DNA from: Alphaproteobacteria bacterium
GTDB lineage: Bacteria; Pseudomonadota; Alphaproteobacteria; UBA9219
Length of the DNA stretch: 64,000 nt
NCBI GenBank assembly: GCA_026225415.1
Contig: JAMFSS010000009.1
Span: forward strand, 62,001 to 126,000
Direction of reading: 5' to 3'
The position numbers and the translations under genes were made by a program. Below, piece by piece: positions 8,979 to 17,146 of the stretch. How positions within the stretch are numbered: the stretch's first letter is position 1; each line of letters starts with the position of its first letter. Below the pieces are notes generated by a model. It did not search any database. It was given only the letters and a program-made list of their open reading frames with translations, and was not told the origin of the DNA.

Positions 8979-9299
8979 TCACTATCTCCTGCCAAACCAG
9001 AATCGCTTGCTTGCAAGCGTGGTGTGGAGGCGGGTTCGTAAAACAAATAAGGGGGAATGTCTAGGATATTTAGGGATATAGGGTCTGAATTAAAAAGTCC
9101 TTTGCCGCCCTATCCGCCCCACCGTCTTAACGGGGTAGAGAACACCACCTTTAGGACGGCAACCAAAACGTCAATAAAACAACCGATCCCTTCGCAGTTG
9201 CGGAATCGAAATAGTTGAAATTGCATACAAATCCTAATCGAATTTTTAATTATTAAAGACATACTGGTCATGTTAACGATTGGATATCAGGAATCATAA
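8979..9299. other. 320-bp intergenic region with nested inverted repeats
   Basis: No open frame worth calling. It holds a perfect 7-bp inverted repeat CGCTTGC-tt-GCAAGCG (9004-9019) just upstream of the tRNA, and a larger nested structure. In that structure TTGCCGCCCTA (9102-9112) pairs with TAGGACGGCAA (9152-9162) with one mismatch, enclosing CCGT/ACGG (9122-9125 with 9130-9133) extended by two G-C pairs past a bulged A. The last 80 bp are AT-rich and end with AGGA before the ATG at 9300, so they probably contain that gene's promoter. Confidence 0.5.
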
Positions 9300-10550
9300 A
9301 TGACCATCAAGGCGAACCTTTCAAGCTTGGCGCGGCATATAGGCCGTCCGCGCAATCTTGTCGCCCTTTTTGTTGGCATTACCGCTTTGTCCGTTTGGGG
9401 CGTTTACGGGATGCAGATTATCTCGACCCTGAACCCCCAATTGGGGCATGAGCTGGAAGTGGCCGCCCACCCTGCCTTGGATGTGTGGATTACCTCGCCG
9501 ATCGCGGACGCCTCACCCATCATCATTTCCACCCCCGCCGGCGTGCGGTTTGAACATGACACCATCACGCTGCCCCAAGGCAGCACCATCAGCGCGCATC
9601 TGGGCGAACAAGACGGCGAAACACCTGAATTGATCGTGGATGGCGACGCGCAGGAATTTACCACCGACGCGCATGGCGATTTCGCCGCGACAGCCGCCCT
9701 GACCGACGGCAAAAAAATTTCGATCCGTCGCGGCTGGATGGTTTTGGCGACGTGGAAAATCCGCATCATGCCCGATACGCCGCCACAGGTCGCGTTGACG
9801 GCTGCACCAGCCATTACCGAAAGCCACAGCGTGCGCGTGGCATACAAGGCAACCGATGATTACGGCGTGACCGATGTCGCGCTTCGTATCACGCCGCGCG
9901 ACCCGATGCCGGGCGCAAATAACACGCCGGTTGATATTGATTTGCCAACAGCATCATCCAAAGAAATTGCCCGCGTCGATTTCGCCGATCTGACCTCGCG
10001 CCCCTGGGCAGGACAAGAAGTACAGATGCAAATTGTCGCGACCAATGAAGCGGGCAAAGAAGGCGTTAGCGATGCGGTTGATTTTACCCTGCCCGAACGC
10101 CGTTTCTATCACCCCGTGGCGCGGTTGTTGGTGGAAGAACGCAAGAAATTGATGTTGCACCCAGATGATGATGGTTTGCGTCAGGAAACAGCGAATATCA
10201 TGGCGGGTATCGCCCATGAAACCGCCGATTTCCATAACGACCCTGTTGTGATGATGGCGTTGCGGTCGGGCGCGGTGCGGTTGGTTTTGGCGCATGACCA
10301 TGACGCTGTTATTTCAGTCAATGATATTTTATGGCAAGCCGCGACGCGTATCGAAGATGGCGCGACGGGCACCGCGCAACATACTTTGCGCGATGCGCAG
10401 CAGGATCTGGCTGATGCGTTACGCCACGGCGCAGGTAAGCAGGAAATTGATATTCTCAGCGACCATTTACAGGCGGCGATGGATGCCTATCTGTCGCACA
10501 TCATCACCCGCCCGAAATCGGCGATGTCCATGCGGGTCAAGGAAGACTAA
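9300..10550 (+). CDS. DUF4175 (TIGR02302) family protein, shortened form
   Basis: Alphaproteobacterial membrane-anchored protein of unknown function. The 416 residues match the N-terminal and middle portions of the family: a membrane segment at about 19-40, VWITSPIADASPIII in the place of the family WITPPAYTGRPP motif, TDDYGVTDVALRI, SRPWAGQEVQMQIVATNEAGKEGVS, LPERRFYHPVARLLVEERKKL, LWQAATRIEDG and LADALRHGAGKQEI. Family members usually run to over 800 residues with a long Gln/Gly-rich C-terminal half; here the frame stops soon after the LxDHLQAAMDAYL helix. Whether this is a natural short form or a truncation is unclear; no remnant of the missing half is seen downstream. Confidence 0.8.
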   Translation: MTIKANLSSLARHIGRPRNLVALFVGITALSVWGVYGMQIISTLNPQLGHELEVAAHPALDVWITSPIADASPIIISTPAGVRFEHDTITLPQGSTISAHLGEQDGETPELIVDGDAQEFTTDAHGDFAATAALTDGKKISIRRGWMVLATWKIRIMPDTPPQVALTAAPAITESHSVRVAYKATDDYGVTDVALRITPRDPMPGANNTPVDIDLPTASSKEIARVDFADLTSRPWAGQEVQMQIVATNEAGKEGVSDAVDFTLPERRFYHPVARLLVEERKKLMLHPDDDGLRQETANIMAGIAHETADFHNDPVVMMALRSGAVRLVLAHDHDAVISVNDILWQAATRIEDGATGTAQHTLRDAQQDLADALRHGAGKQEIDILSDHLQAAMDAYLSHIITRPKSAMSMRVKED

Positions 10551-10565
10551 TATCCGTTTAGGTTT

Positions 10566-10721
10566 TTATGCTGCGTGGATGTCTGCCAGCAAATCCAGCA
10601 ATACCCATTCCAGATTGGCGCGGTTCGCGAGTTCGGAATGTTGGGCAGCGGCAAGGGCGGCTGCATCAGCCTGTTTCGTTTCAAGATATGGTGCGTAATC
10701 GATAACCACAGAACCCCCCAT
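10566..10721 (-). CDS. Possible small protein, 51 residues
   Basis: Short frame starting at an ATG at 10721 on the minus strand and ending in ADIHAA. It is Ala/Leu-rich with an amphipathic helical look (ADAAALAAAQHSELANRANL) and has no membrane segment. The upstream region lacks a good ribosome-binding site. It sits alone in the gap between the shortened DUF4175 gene and the response regulator. It may be real, but codon-level support is limited. Confidence 0.35.
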   Translation of the reverse strand: MGGSVVIDYAPYLETKQADAAALAAAQHSELANRANLEWVLLDLLADIHAA

Positions 10722-10780
10722 TTGTTAATGCCACTATACCATAATTTTTATGGTTAACAAAGGATGAAATTGGTTTCCCG

Positions 10781-11491
10781 TCAGCTATCCGGCCTAAGGC
10801 TATACCCCTCGCCGCGAATTGTAACAAGATAACGCGGGTTTTTGGCATCGGCCTCGATTTTGCGGCGCAATCGCGTGACCTGCACATCAATCGTGCGGTC
10901 ATTGATCGCCTGTCCTGCGGTACTGCTTTCCGCCAAGGCTTCGCGGCTGAGAACCAGTCCGGGCGAAGCCGCAAGGGCGCGCATCAAGGCGGCTTCCATC
11001 CCCGTCAGTGCCACGATTTCGTCGGCGGATTTCAGTTCATCCCGTTCTGGATTGTAAACCCAGCCACCCAGTTTGATTTCTGTTTTAGTGGGCGCGGTCG
11101 GTTTCGGCGCACGACGCAAAATGGCATTAATGCGCAGAAGCAATTCCCGCGGTTCAAACGGTTTCAGCAAATAATCATCCGCGCCCGCTTCCAACCCTTC
11201 GATGCGGTCATCGGCTTCGCCGCGTGCCGTAAGCAACAAAATGGGCAAAGGGCGCGCTGTGGCATCGGCAAGGCGCAGGGAGCGCGTCAGTTCAAACCCG
11301 CTTTCGCCCGGCATCATGACATCAAGCACCATCAGATCAAAGGCGAGGCTTTTAAGTTTGGCGCGCGCATCCTGCGCATCACGCGCCGTTGTCACGATGA
11401 AATTCTGTTCGCCCAGATAACGCGCCAGCAAACCGCGCAGCCTTGTATCATCATCGACGACAAGGATATGCGGGACGAGCGCGAGCGACAC
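10781..11491 (-). CDS. OmpR/PhoB-family DNA-binding response regulator
   Basis: Two-component transcription factor of 236 residues. The receiver domain (1-120) carries the acidic pocket VVDDD (11-15), phospho-acceptor Asp57 in LMVLDVMMP, Thr in LLLTARGE and Lys in YLLKPFEPREL. The winged-helix domain (about 138-232) ends with the family signature VTRLRRKIEADAKNPRYLVTIRGEGY. It resembles the PetR-like regulators common in alphaproteobacteria. Its GTG start directly follows the TAA of ispA (TAAGTG), so the two are co-transcribed and probably translationally coupled. No sensor kinase lies next to it, so its partner must be encoded elsewhere. Confidence 0.92.
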   Translation of the reverse strand: MSLALVPHILVVDDDTRLRGLLARYLGEQNFIVTTARDAQDARAKLKSLAFDLMVLDVMMPGESGFELTRSLRLADATARPLPILLLTARGEADDRIEGLEAGADDYLLKPFEPRELLLRINAILRRAPKPTAPTKTEIKLGGWVYNPERDELKSADEIVALTGMEAALMRALAASPGLVLSREALAESSTAGQAINDRTIDVQVTRLRRKIEADAKNPRYLVTIRGEGYSLRPDS

Positions 11492-12391
11492 TTAGTTCTT
11501 TCTATCGACAACAAAACGCGCGACATCTTCCAGATGTTTCGCGCGACCATCGAACACCGAAAGATGCTGGATAGCCTGTTCGGACAAAAGCTTGGCCTGA
11601 TTGCGGGCGCGTTCCGCCCCCAAAATGGTGACGAAGGTTGCCTTGCCCGCAACGGCATCCCGTTGAACGGGCTTGCCGGTTTCTTCTTCGGTGCCTTCGG
11701 CATCCAGCAAATCATCGATGATCTGGAACGCAAGCCCAAGATCATGCGCATAGGCGCGCAGCGCATTATGTTGTTGTTGCGAGGCCTTGCCTAAAATTGC
11801 GCCAGCTTCGGTGGAGACAGCGATAAGTTCACCCGTTTTCATGCGTTGCAAACGCGTAATCGCGCCGATATCCAGCGAAGTTGTTTCGGCGATTAAGTCG
11901 AGCATTTGACCGCCGACCATGCCATTGGCACCCGACGCCTTGGCCAGCGCCGAAACCAAGCGGCAGCGCACTTGCGGATCTTCATGCGTGCGCGGATCGG
12001 CCAGAATTTCAAACGCGATGGTCAGCAACGCATCGCCCGCCAAAATCGCCGTCGCTTCGTCAAATTTCTTATGCACTGTCGGGTTGCCGCGGCGCAGATC
12101 GCTATTATCCATTGCGGGCAAATCATCATGCACCAGCGAATAGCAATGCACACATTCAACGGCGGCGGCGGCGCGCAACGCGCATTCATCACCCACGCCG
12201 AAAATTTTGGCCGACGACATCACCAGAAACGGACGCAACCGTTTGCCGCCATTCAGGGCGCCATAACGCATCGAGTCGAGCAGCTTGCTTTCGGCATGTT
12301 CGGATTTGGGCAATAACCTGTCCAGCGCGTCTGCGACTGCGGTTGCGGCTTCGGACATAGCGGCGGCAAGATTCGGGCTTACGGAGGGCAT
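11492..12391 (-). CDS. ispA: Polyprenyl diphosphate synthase (farnesyl diphosphate synthase type)
   Basis: Condenses isopentenyl diphosphate with allylic diphosphates to make farnesyl (possibly geranylgeranyl) diphosphate for quinones and the undecaprenyl carrier. The 299-residue length is typical. The first Asp-rich motif is DDLPAMDN (89-96), preceded by LNGGKRLRPFL; the second is QIIDDLLD. Residues just before the first motif are VHCYSLVH, consistent with a short-chain (C15) product. It follows xseB, the usual proteobacterial order xseB-ispA; the third gene here is a response regulator instead of dxs. Start ATG at 12391. Confidence 0.95.
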   Translation of the reverse strand: MPSVSPNLAAAMSEAATAVADALDRLLPKSEHAESKLLDSMRYGALNGGKRLRPFLVMSSAKIFGVGDECALRAAAAVECVHCYSLVHDDLPAMDNSDLRRGNPTVHKKFDEATAILAGDALLTIAFEILADPRTHEDPQVRCRLVSALAKASGANGMVGGQMLDLIAETTSLDIGAITRLQRMKTGELIAVSTEAGAILGKASQQQHNALRAYAHDLGLAFQIIDDLLDAEGTEEETGKPVQRDAVAGKATFVTILGAERARNQAKLLSEQAIQHLSVFDGRAKHLEDVARFVVDRKN

Positions 12392-12408
12392 GGGATGACT
12401 GCTTTGTT

Positions 12409-12678
12409 TTAGGTGTTAAAAGGTTTGGTCGACAGGGAACCATCGGCAGAAACCGTGATTTGCTCTATTTTGGCTTGGGCTTCGCGCAACTTGCCTTCGC
12501 AATGGCGTTTCAGCAACGCGCCACGTTCATAGGCCGTGATGGCGTCATCCAGCTTGGCCTTGCCGTCTTCAAGCTGTTTGACCAGCCTTTCAAGTTCAGC
12601 AAGCGCGTCTTCAAAGCTGAGCGCGACGATATCGCTTGGCATAGTTGATGGGAGGATTTTGGCTTTGGATTCTGTCAT
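12409..12678 (-). CDS. xseB: Exodeoxyribonuclease VII small subunit
   Basis: Small subunit of exonuclease VII, which degrades single-stranded DNA together with XseA (not in this window). The core SFEDALAELERLVKQLEDGKAKLDDAITAYERG is the family signature, followed by LKRHCEGKLREAQAKIE. Length from the ATG at 12678 is 89 residues; an upstream ATG at 12699 would give 96 and has AGGG close to it. It is the first gene of the xseB-ispA-regulator operon and is divergent from the SUF operon. Confidence 0.93.
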   Translation of the reverse strand: MTESKAKILPSTMPSDIVALSFEDALAELERLVKQLEDGKAKLDDAITAYERGALLKRHCEGKLREAQAKIEQITVSADGSLSTKPFNT

Positions 12679-12750
12679 GGGCGGGGACTTTAGTATCATT
12701 AACCCTGTTTGGGCAATAAATTTAATCTGTACTTGTTCAGTCCTGATTGA

Positions 12751-12763
12751 TATAACCGCGGCA
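12751..12763 (+). promoter_or_regulatory. Possible -10 element for a leaderless SUF-operon transcript
   Basis: TATAAC at 12751-12756 is six bases from the ATG at 12763, the distance expected between a -10 box and a transcript start. There is no Shine-Dalgarno sequence in the few bases between. No convincing -35 hexamer is seen (TTGTTC at 12733 is too close), as can happen at regulator-controlled promoters. Confidence 0.3.
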
Positions 12764-13215
12764 TGATCCGCCTCAGCCGCCTTACCGATTATGCTGTCGC
12801 CCTTCTATCCTATATGGGGAAAGAGGGAAAGCTGGAATTGTGGGCGGCATCCGACCTTGCCGAACAATCGGGCTTGCCCGCGCCGACGGTTGCCAAAATC
12901 CTGAAACTTCTGGCCAAAAACGGGGTCATTACCGCGCATCGCGGTGCCACCGGCGGGTATCGGCTGGCACGCCCCATCACCGATATTTCGATTGCCGCGA
13001 TTATCGAGGCTATGGACGGTCCCATCGCCATAACCGACTGCGCCGAAGGCAGCGCGCATCAGGGATGCAAGATTGAAAGCATTTGCCCGATGAGCGACGG
13101 ATGGAACAAGGTTAACCGCGCCGTCAGAAAAACATTGGAAGACATGTCGCTGTCCGAAATGAATCTGCATCCTGCCAAAAATTTTGCGGCCAAAAATACT
13201 AGGGTGGGTGAATAA
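12763..13215 (+). CDS. Rrf2-family regulator of the SUF operon
   Basis: Iron-sulfur-sensing transcription factor that heads the suf operon (TIGR02944 type). The 150-residue protein starts [15 protein letters not shown], with a winged-helix domain in the first 85 residues and the recognition region [28 protein letters not shown]. Three cysteines, [11 protein letters not shown] and SICPM (about 88-106), have the spacing used to hold an Fe-S cluster in IscR and relatives. It probably represses this operon when clusters are sufficient, as known for the family. The gene ends one base before the sufB ATG. The start is close to a TATAAC box and may be leaderless. Confidence 0.93.
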   Translation: MIRLSRLTDYAVALLSYMGKEGKLELWAASDLAEQSGLPAPTVAKILKLLAKNGVITAHRGATGGYRLARPITDISIAAIIEAMDGPIAITDCAEGSAHQGCKIESICPMSDGWNKVNRAVRKTLEDMSLSEMNLHPAKNFAAKNTRVGE

Positions 13216-13216
13216 C

Positions 13217-14680
13217 ATGAATGCTTCCACCAACACGCTCGCCAAGGATTTGGCCGAGCAAAAATACAAGTATGGTTTTGTCACGGCGATTGATTCCGAA
13301 ACCGCGCCGGTTGGATTAAGCGAAGACACCATCCGTTTTATTTCGGCCAAGAAAAACGAACCCGTCTGGTTATTGGAATGGAGGCTTAAAGCCTATCGCC
13401 AATGGTTGAAAATGCGCGAGCCGAAATGGGCCAAGGTGCATCACCCGCCGATTGATTATCAGGCTGCGTCTTATTATTCCGCGCCAAAACAATCCGACAA
13501 ACCAAAAACATTGGATGATGTCGATCCCGAATTGCTGGCGACTTACGCCAAGCTGGGCATTCCGTTACAGGAACAGGAAATTCTGGCCGGTGTGCAGGAA
13601 CGGCGCGTGGCGGTTGATGCCGTGTTTGACAGCGTTTCTGTTGCCACTACTTATAAAAAAGAACTGGAATCTCACGGCATACTTTTCTGCCCTATTTCCG
13701 AAGCGGTACAGACGCACCCGGAATTGGTGCAAAAATATCTGGGTTCTGTCGTGCCGGTTTCCGATAATTTCTTTGCGACGTTGAATTGCGCCGTTTTTAC
13801 CGATGGGTCTTTTGTTTACATCCCCAAGGGCGTGCGTTGCCCGATGGAATTATCGACCTATTTCCGTATCAATGCCGAAAACACCGGACAGTTTGAGCGC
13901 ACATTGATTATCGCCGATGAAGGTGCCAGCGTTTCCTATCTTGAAGGCTGCACCGCGCCAAAACGCGATGTGAACCAGTTGCATGCCGCCGTGGTTGAAT
14001 TGGTCGCGCTGGACGATGCCACCATTAAATATTCGACCGTGCAAAATTGGTATCCGGGTGACAAAGATGGCAAAGGCGGCATTTACAATTTTGTGACCAA
14101 GCGCGGCGCATGCCGTGGCGCGCGATCAAAAATTTCATGGACACAGGTAGAGACAGGTTCGGCCATCACATGGAAGTATCCTTCCTGTATTTTGCAAGGC
14201 GATGACTCGGTCGGCGAATTTTATTCAGTCGCCATCACCAACAATCATCAACAAGCCGATACCGGCACCAAGATGATCCATATCGGCAAGAATACGCGTT
14301 CGACCATTATCGCCAAGGGTATCAGCGCGGGGCAGGCAGACAGCACCTATCGTGGGTTAGTGAAAATTCTGCGCACCGCTAAGGGCGCACGCAACAAGAC
14401 GCAATGCGACTCGTTACTGATTGGGGATAAATGCGGCGCGCATACGGTGCCCTATATTGAATCGCGCCAACCGAAAGCACGGGTCGAACATGAAGCGACC
14501 ACATCGAAAGTTTCGGAAGACCAGTTGTTTTATTGCCAGCAACGTGGATTGAACGCGGAAGAAGCAATGGGATTGATCGTCAATGGATTTTGCAGGGAAG
14601 TGTTGCAGGAATTGCCGATGGAATTCGCGGTGGAAGCGCAAAAGCTGGTAAGCATAAGTTTAGAAGGAAGCGTGGGATAA
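13217..14680 (+). CDS. sufB: Fe-S cluster assembly scaffold SufB
   Basis: Core of the SufBCD scaffold on which Fe-S clusters are built. From ATG 13217 it has 487 residues, the usual size. Family segments visible are [63 protein letters not shown], the [20 protein letters not shown] stretch and, near the C-terminus, [21 protein letters not shown]. The start was moved from an upstream in-frame ATG because the homologous N-terminus fits here and AGGGTGGGTG lies just before it. Translation is coupled to the regulator (one-base gap) and to sufC two bases downstream. Confidence 0.97.
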   Translation: MNASTNTLAKDLAEQKYKYGFVTAIDSETAPVGLSEDTIRFISAKKNEPVWLLEWRLKAYRQWLKMREPKWAKVHHPPIDYQAASYYSAPKQSDKPKTLDDVDPELLATYAKLGIPLQEQEILAGVQERRVAVDAVFDSVSVATTYKKELESHGILFCPISEAVQTHPELVQKYLGSVVPVSDNFFATLNCAVFTDGSFVYIPKGVRCPMELSTYFRINAENTGQFERTLIIADEGASVSYLEGCTAPKRDVNQLHAAVVELVALDDATIKYSTVQNWYPGDKDGKGGIYNFVTKRGACRGARSKISWTQVETGSAITWKYPSCILQGDDSVGEFYSVAITNNHQQADTGTKMIHIGKNTRSTIIAKGISAGQADSTYRGLVKILRTAKGARNKTQCDSLLIGDKCGAHTVPYIESRQPKARVEHEATTSKVSEDQLFYCQQRGLNAEEAMGLIVNGFCREVLQELPMEFAVEAQKLVSISLEGSVG

Positions 14681-14682
14681 AG

Positions 14683-15429
14683 ATGTTGGAAATTAAAAAT
14701 TTGCATGCCGCCATCGGCAACAAGGAAATCCTGAAAGGCATCGACCTGACAATCCCATCAGGCGAAGTGCATGCGATTATGGGTCCGAATGGTTCCGGCA
14801 AAAGCACCTTGTCTTATGTGCTGGCCGGACGCGCGGGATATGACGTTACGCAGGGCAGCGTGATATTTAATGGCAAGGATCTCTTGGCATTAAACACCGA
14901 AGAACGCGCGGCAACGGGCGTTTTTCTCGCCATGCAATATCCCGTAGAAATTCCAGGCGTCACCAATATGATGTTTTTGAAATCCGCTCTTAACGCCATT
15001 CGCAAATCACGCGGCGAGAGCGAATTGGATGCCATGCAGATGCTGAAAGTGCTTCGCGGCAAGGCCAAAGAAATCGGCCTGTCCGAAGAGATGTTGAAAC
15101 GCGCCGTGAATGTCGGTTTTTCCGGCGGCGAGAAAAAGCGTAACGAGATTTTGCAGATGGCGGTATTGGAACCCCTGCTCTGCTTGCTCGATGAAACCGA
15201 CAGCGGTTTGGATATCGATGCGTTGAAGATTGTCGCCGACGGCGTGAATGCGTTACGTTCCCCTGCCCGTTCGATGATCGTTATCACCCATTATCAACGT
15301 TTGCTGGATTACATCAAACCCGACCGCGTGCATGTTTTGGCATTCGGCAAAATCCGCAAGAGCGGCGGCGCGGAATTGGCGCATGAGCTGGAAGCCAAGG
15401 GCTATGCGGATTTCACGGAGGCTGCGTGA
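14683..15429 (+). CDS. sufC: Fe-S cluster assembly ATPase SufC
   Basis: ABC-type ATPase that drives conformational change in SufB-SufD. The 248-residue protein has Walker A GPNGSGKST, the Q-loop region ATGVFLAMQYPVEIPG typical of SufC, the signature SGGEKKRNEILQM and Walker B LCLLDETDSGLDID, with ITHYQR as the switch histidine. The start at ATG 14683 lies two bases after the sufB stop. Its own stop TGA overlaps the GTG start of the HAD gene (GTGA), indicating coupling. Confidence 0.97.
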   Translation: MLEIKNLHAAIGNKEILKGIDLTIPSGEVHAIMGPNGSGKSTLSYVLAGRAGYDVTQGSVIFNGKDLLALNTEERAATGVFLAMQYPVEIPGVTNMMFLKSALNAIRKSRGESELDAMQMLKVLRGKAKEIGLSEEMLKRAVNVGFSGGEKKRNEILQMAVLEPLLCLLDETDSGLDIDALKIVADGVNALRSPARSMIVITHYQRLLDYIKPDRVHVLAFGKIRKSGGAELAHELEAKGYADFTEAA

Positions 15430-16091
15430 CAACAGCTAAAAACCTGATTGTTTTCGACTGGAACGGCACGATTTTGGCCGATACCTCCGCCTGTCTGAAC
15501 GCAACCAATAGCGTTTTGCATAAATTGGGATTGCCCCCAGCGTCACGCGCCCAATATCAACATCATTATACGATGCCGATTGAAAAACTTTATCACGCGC
15601 TGGGCGTGGCACCCGCCTTGCTTGACAGCCATGAAAAAGAGATTCATCCGCTGTGGCACAGCATATATGATGCCGCCCGCATCCGTTTGCGGCGCGGTGC
15701 GAAAGCGATGTTGACGCATATCAGTGCCAATACGAACAAACCAATTATTTTAAGCAACTATGTCACTCACCGTATTGATGCGCAGGCGAAAAGATTGGGC
15801 GTGCGCGAGGCGTTTGGCGAGATTATCGCCTTTCAGATTGGCGATCCGACCTTCCGCAAACGCGGCAAGGGCGCGCATCTGAAAGACTATATGCAAACCC
15901 ACGGCATCACATCCGGCATCATCATCGGCGATACGGAAGAAGAAGTTGAAATCGGCCATGAACTGGGATTAAAAAGCATCGCCCTTACCGATGGCATGTG
16001 TTCGGTGAAACGCTTACGCGCGGCCAAGCCGGATTATCTGGTGCGCAGCCTGTCTTCCATTCCCGCCATCATCCAACAGGTGGCGGCATGA
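15426..16091 (+). CDS. HAD-superfamily hydrolase embedded in the SUF operon
   Basis: Phosphatase-like protein of 221 residues related to phosphoglycolate phosphatases. Motif I is FDWNGT (Asp11, Asn13, Thr15), so the usual second Asp, the general acid, is Asn; motif II is IILSNY, the Lys of motif III lies in FRKRGKGAH, and motif IV is IIIGDTEEEVE. The gene starts with GTG overlapping the sufC stop and ends in an ATGA overlap with sufD, so it is translated together with the SUF scaffold genes. HAD proteins are not a standard SUF component. The Asn at motif I occurs in some HAD subgroups; it may lower phosphatase activity. Substrate unknown. Confidence 0.85.
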   Translation: MTTAKNLIVFDWNGTILADTSACLNATNSVLHKLGLPPASRAQYQHHYTMPIEKLYHALGVAPALLDSHEKEIHPLWHSIYDAARIRLRRGAKAMLTHISANTNKPIILSNYVTHRIDAQAKRLGVREAFGEIIAFQIGDPTFRKRGKGAHLKDYMQTHGITSGIIIGDTEEEVEIGHELGLKSIALTDGMCSVKRLRAAKPDYLVRSLSSIPAIIQQVAA

Positions 16092-17146
16092 GCGTCGCAA
16101 ATTTTATCAACCGCAGCCACCAAGACAAAGAAGGTTGGAAATATACCGATCTTGAAGCGTTACTGAAAACGGCACCTGCGTCCATTGCTATGAATAACAA
16201 TATCGCCGATACGGGCGACCATCCGCGTTTTGTGTTTGTGAATGGCGTTTTTCAATCCAAACAATCGCGTTTTGGCGCAGTACCATCTTGTATATTGATG
16301 GGCGATTTGGCGACAGGCTATAATCTAGTACTGGGCGAACATACTTGTTTAGTGACACAGCCGATTGAGTTTGTGTTTACGGCGGATGAAAACGCGCCGA
16401 ACGAAATAAACATAAAACTGACGATAGAAGTAGGCGCGAACGGGCGCTTGACCTTGCTGGAAAACCATTTGGCGTCGCCCACCATCACGGTTTTGGAAAC
16501 AGAAATTATTTTACATGCCAGCGCGAAATTCGTGCATGGGAAAATCATCCATTCCGGCGGCACACATCTGGCGCGCAGCACCGCGCAAGTGGCCCGCGGC
16601 GGTTATTACAATAATTTTACCTTGATACGCGGCACGCATCTGACCCGCAATGAAATCGATGTTGTTTTGCAGGGCGAAGAAGCCCAGGCCGCGCTGAACG
16701 GCACCATGTTGTTGCGCGGCACCGAACATGCCGATACCACCACACGCATCACCCATGCGGCACCGCATTGCGCCAGCCGCCAGATTTACAAAACTGTTCT
16801 GGATGGCAAATCGCGCGGCGTTTTTCAGGGCAAAATTATTGTCGCCAAAGACGCGCAGAAAACTGATGGCTATCAACTGAGCCGCGCATTATTGCTATCC
16901 GATCAGGCCGAAATGGATGCCAAGCCGGAATTGGAAATTTATGCCGATGATGTGAAATGCAGCCATGGCAGCACGATTGGCGATCTGGATGAGCAAGCCA
17001 TTTTTTATCTGCGTTCGCGTGGGTTAAACGAAGCACAAGCACGCGCTTTGTTGATCGAAGCATTTGTCGCCGAAATGCTGGAAGAAATTCAAATCGAAGC
17101 GTGGCGCGATATTTTCCGCGCCGAAATCGAAAGATGGGCCCAATGA
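16088..17146 (+). CDS. sufD: Fe-S cluster assembly protein SufD
   Basis: Partner of SufB and SufC in the scaffold complex, involved in iron acquisition for the nascent cluster. At 352 residues it is somewhat shorter than E. coli SufD. The N-terminus has EGWKYTDLEALL (W-x-Y-T-x-L is a family landmark), and the C-terminal part has the SufB/D core GVFQGKIIVAKDAQKTDGYQLSRALLLS, KPELEIYADDVKCSHGSTIGDLDEQAIFYLRSRG and LIEAFVAE, which includes the conserved Cys and His. Start ATG 16088 overlaps the HAD stop; the stop overlaps the sufS start (both ATGA). Confidence 0.95.
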   Translation: MSVANFINRSHQDKEGWKYTDLEALLKTAPASIAMNNNIADTGDHPRFVFVNGVFQSKQSRFGAVPSCILMGDLATGYNLVLGEHTCLVTQPIEFVFTADENAPNEINIKLTIEVGANGRLTLLENHLASPTITVLETEIILHASAKFVHGKIIHSGGTHLARSTAQVARGGYYNNFTLIRGTHLTRNEIDVVLQGEEAQAALNGTMLLRGTEHADTTTRITHAAPHCASRQIYKTVLDGKSRGVFQGKIIVAKDAQKTDGYQLSRALLLSDQAEMDAKPELEIYADDVKCSHGSTIGDLDEQAIFYLRSRGLNEAQARALLIEAFVAEMLEEIQIEAWRDIFRAEIERWAQ

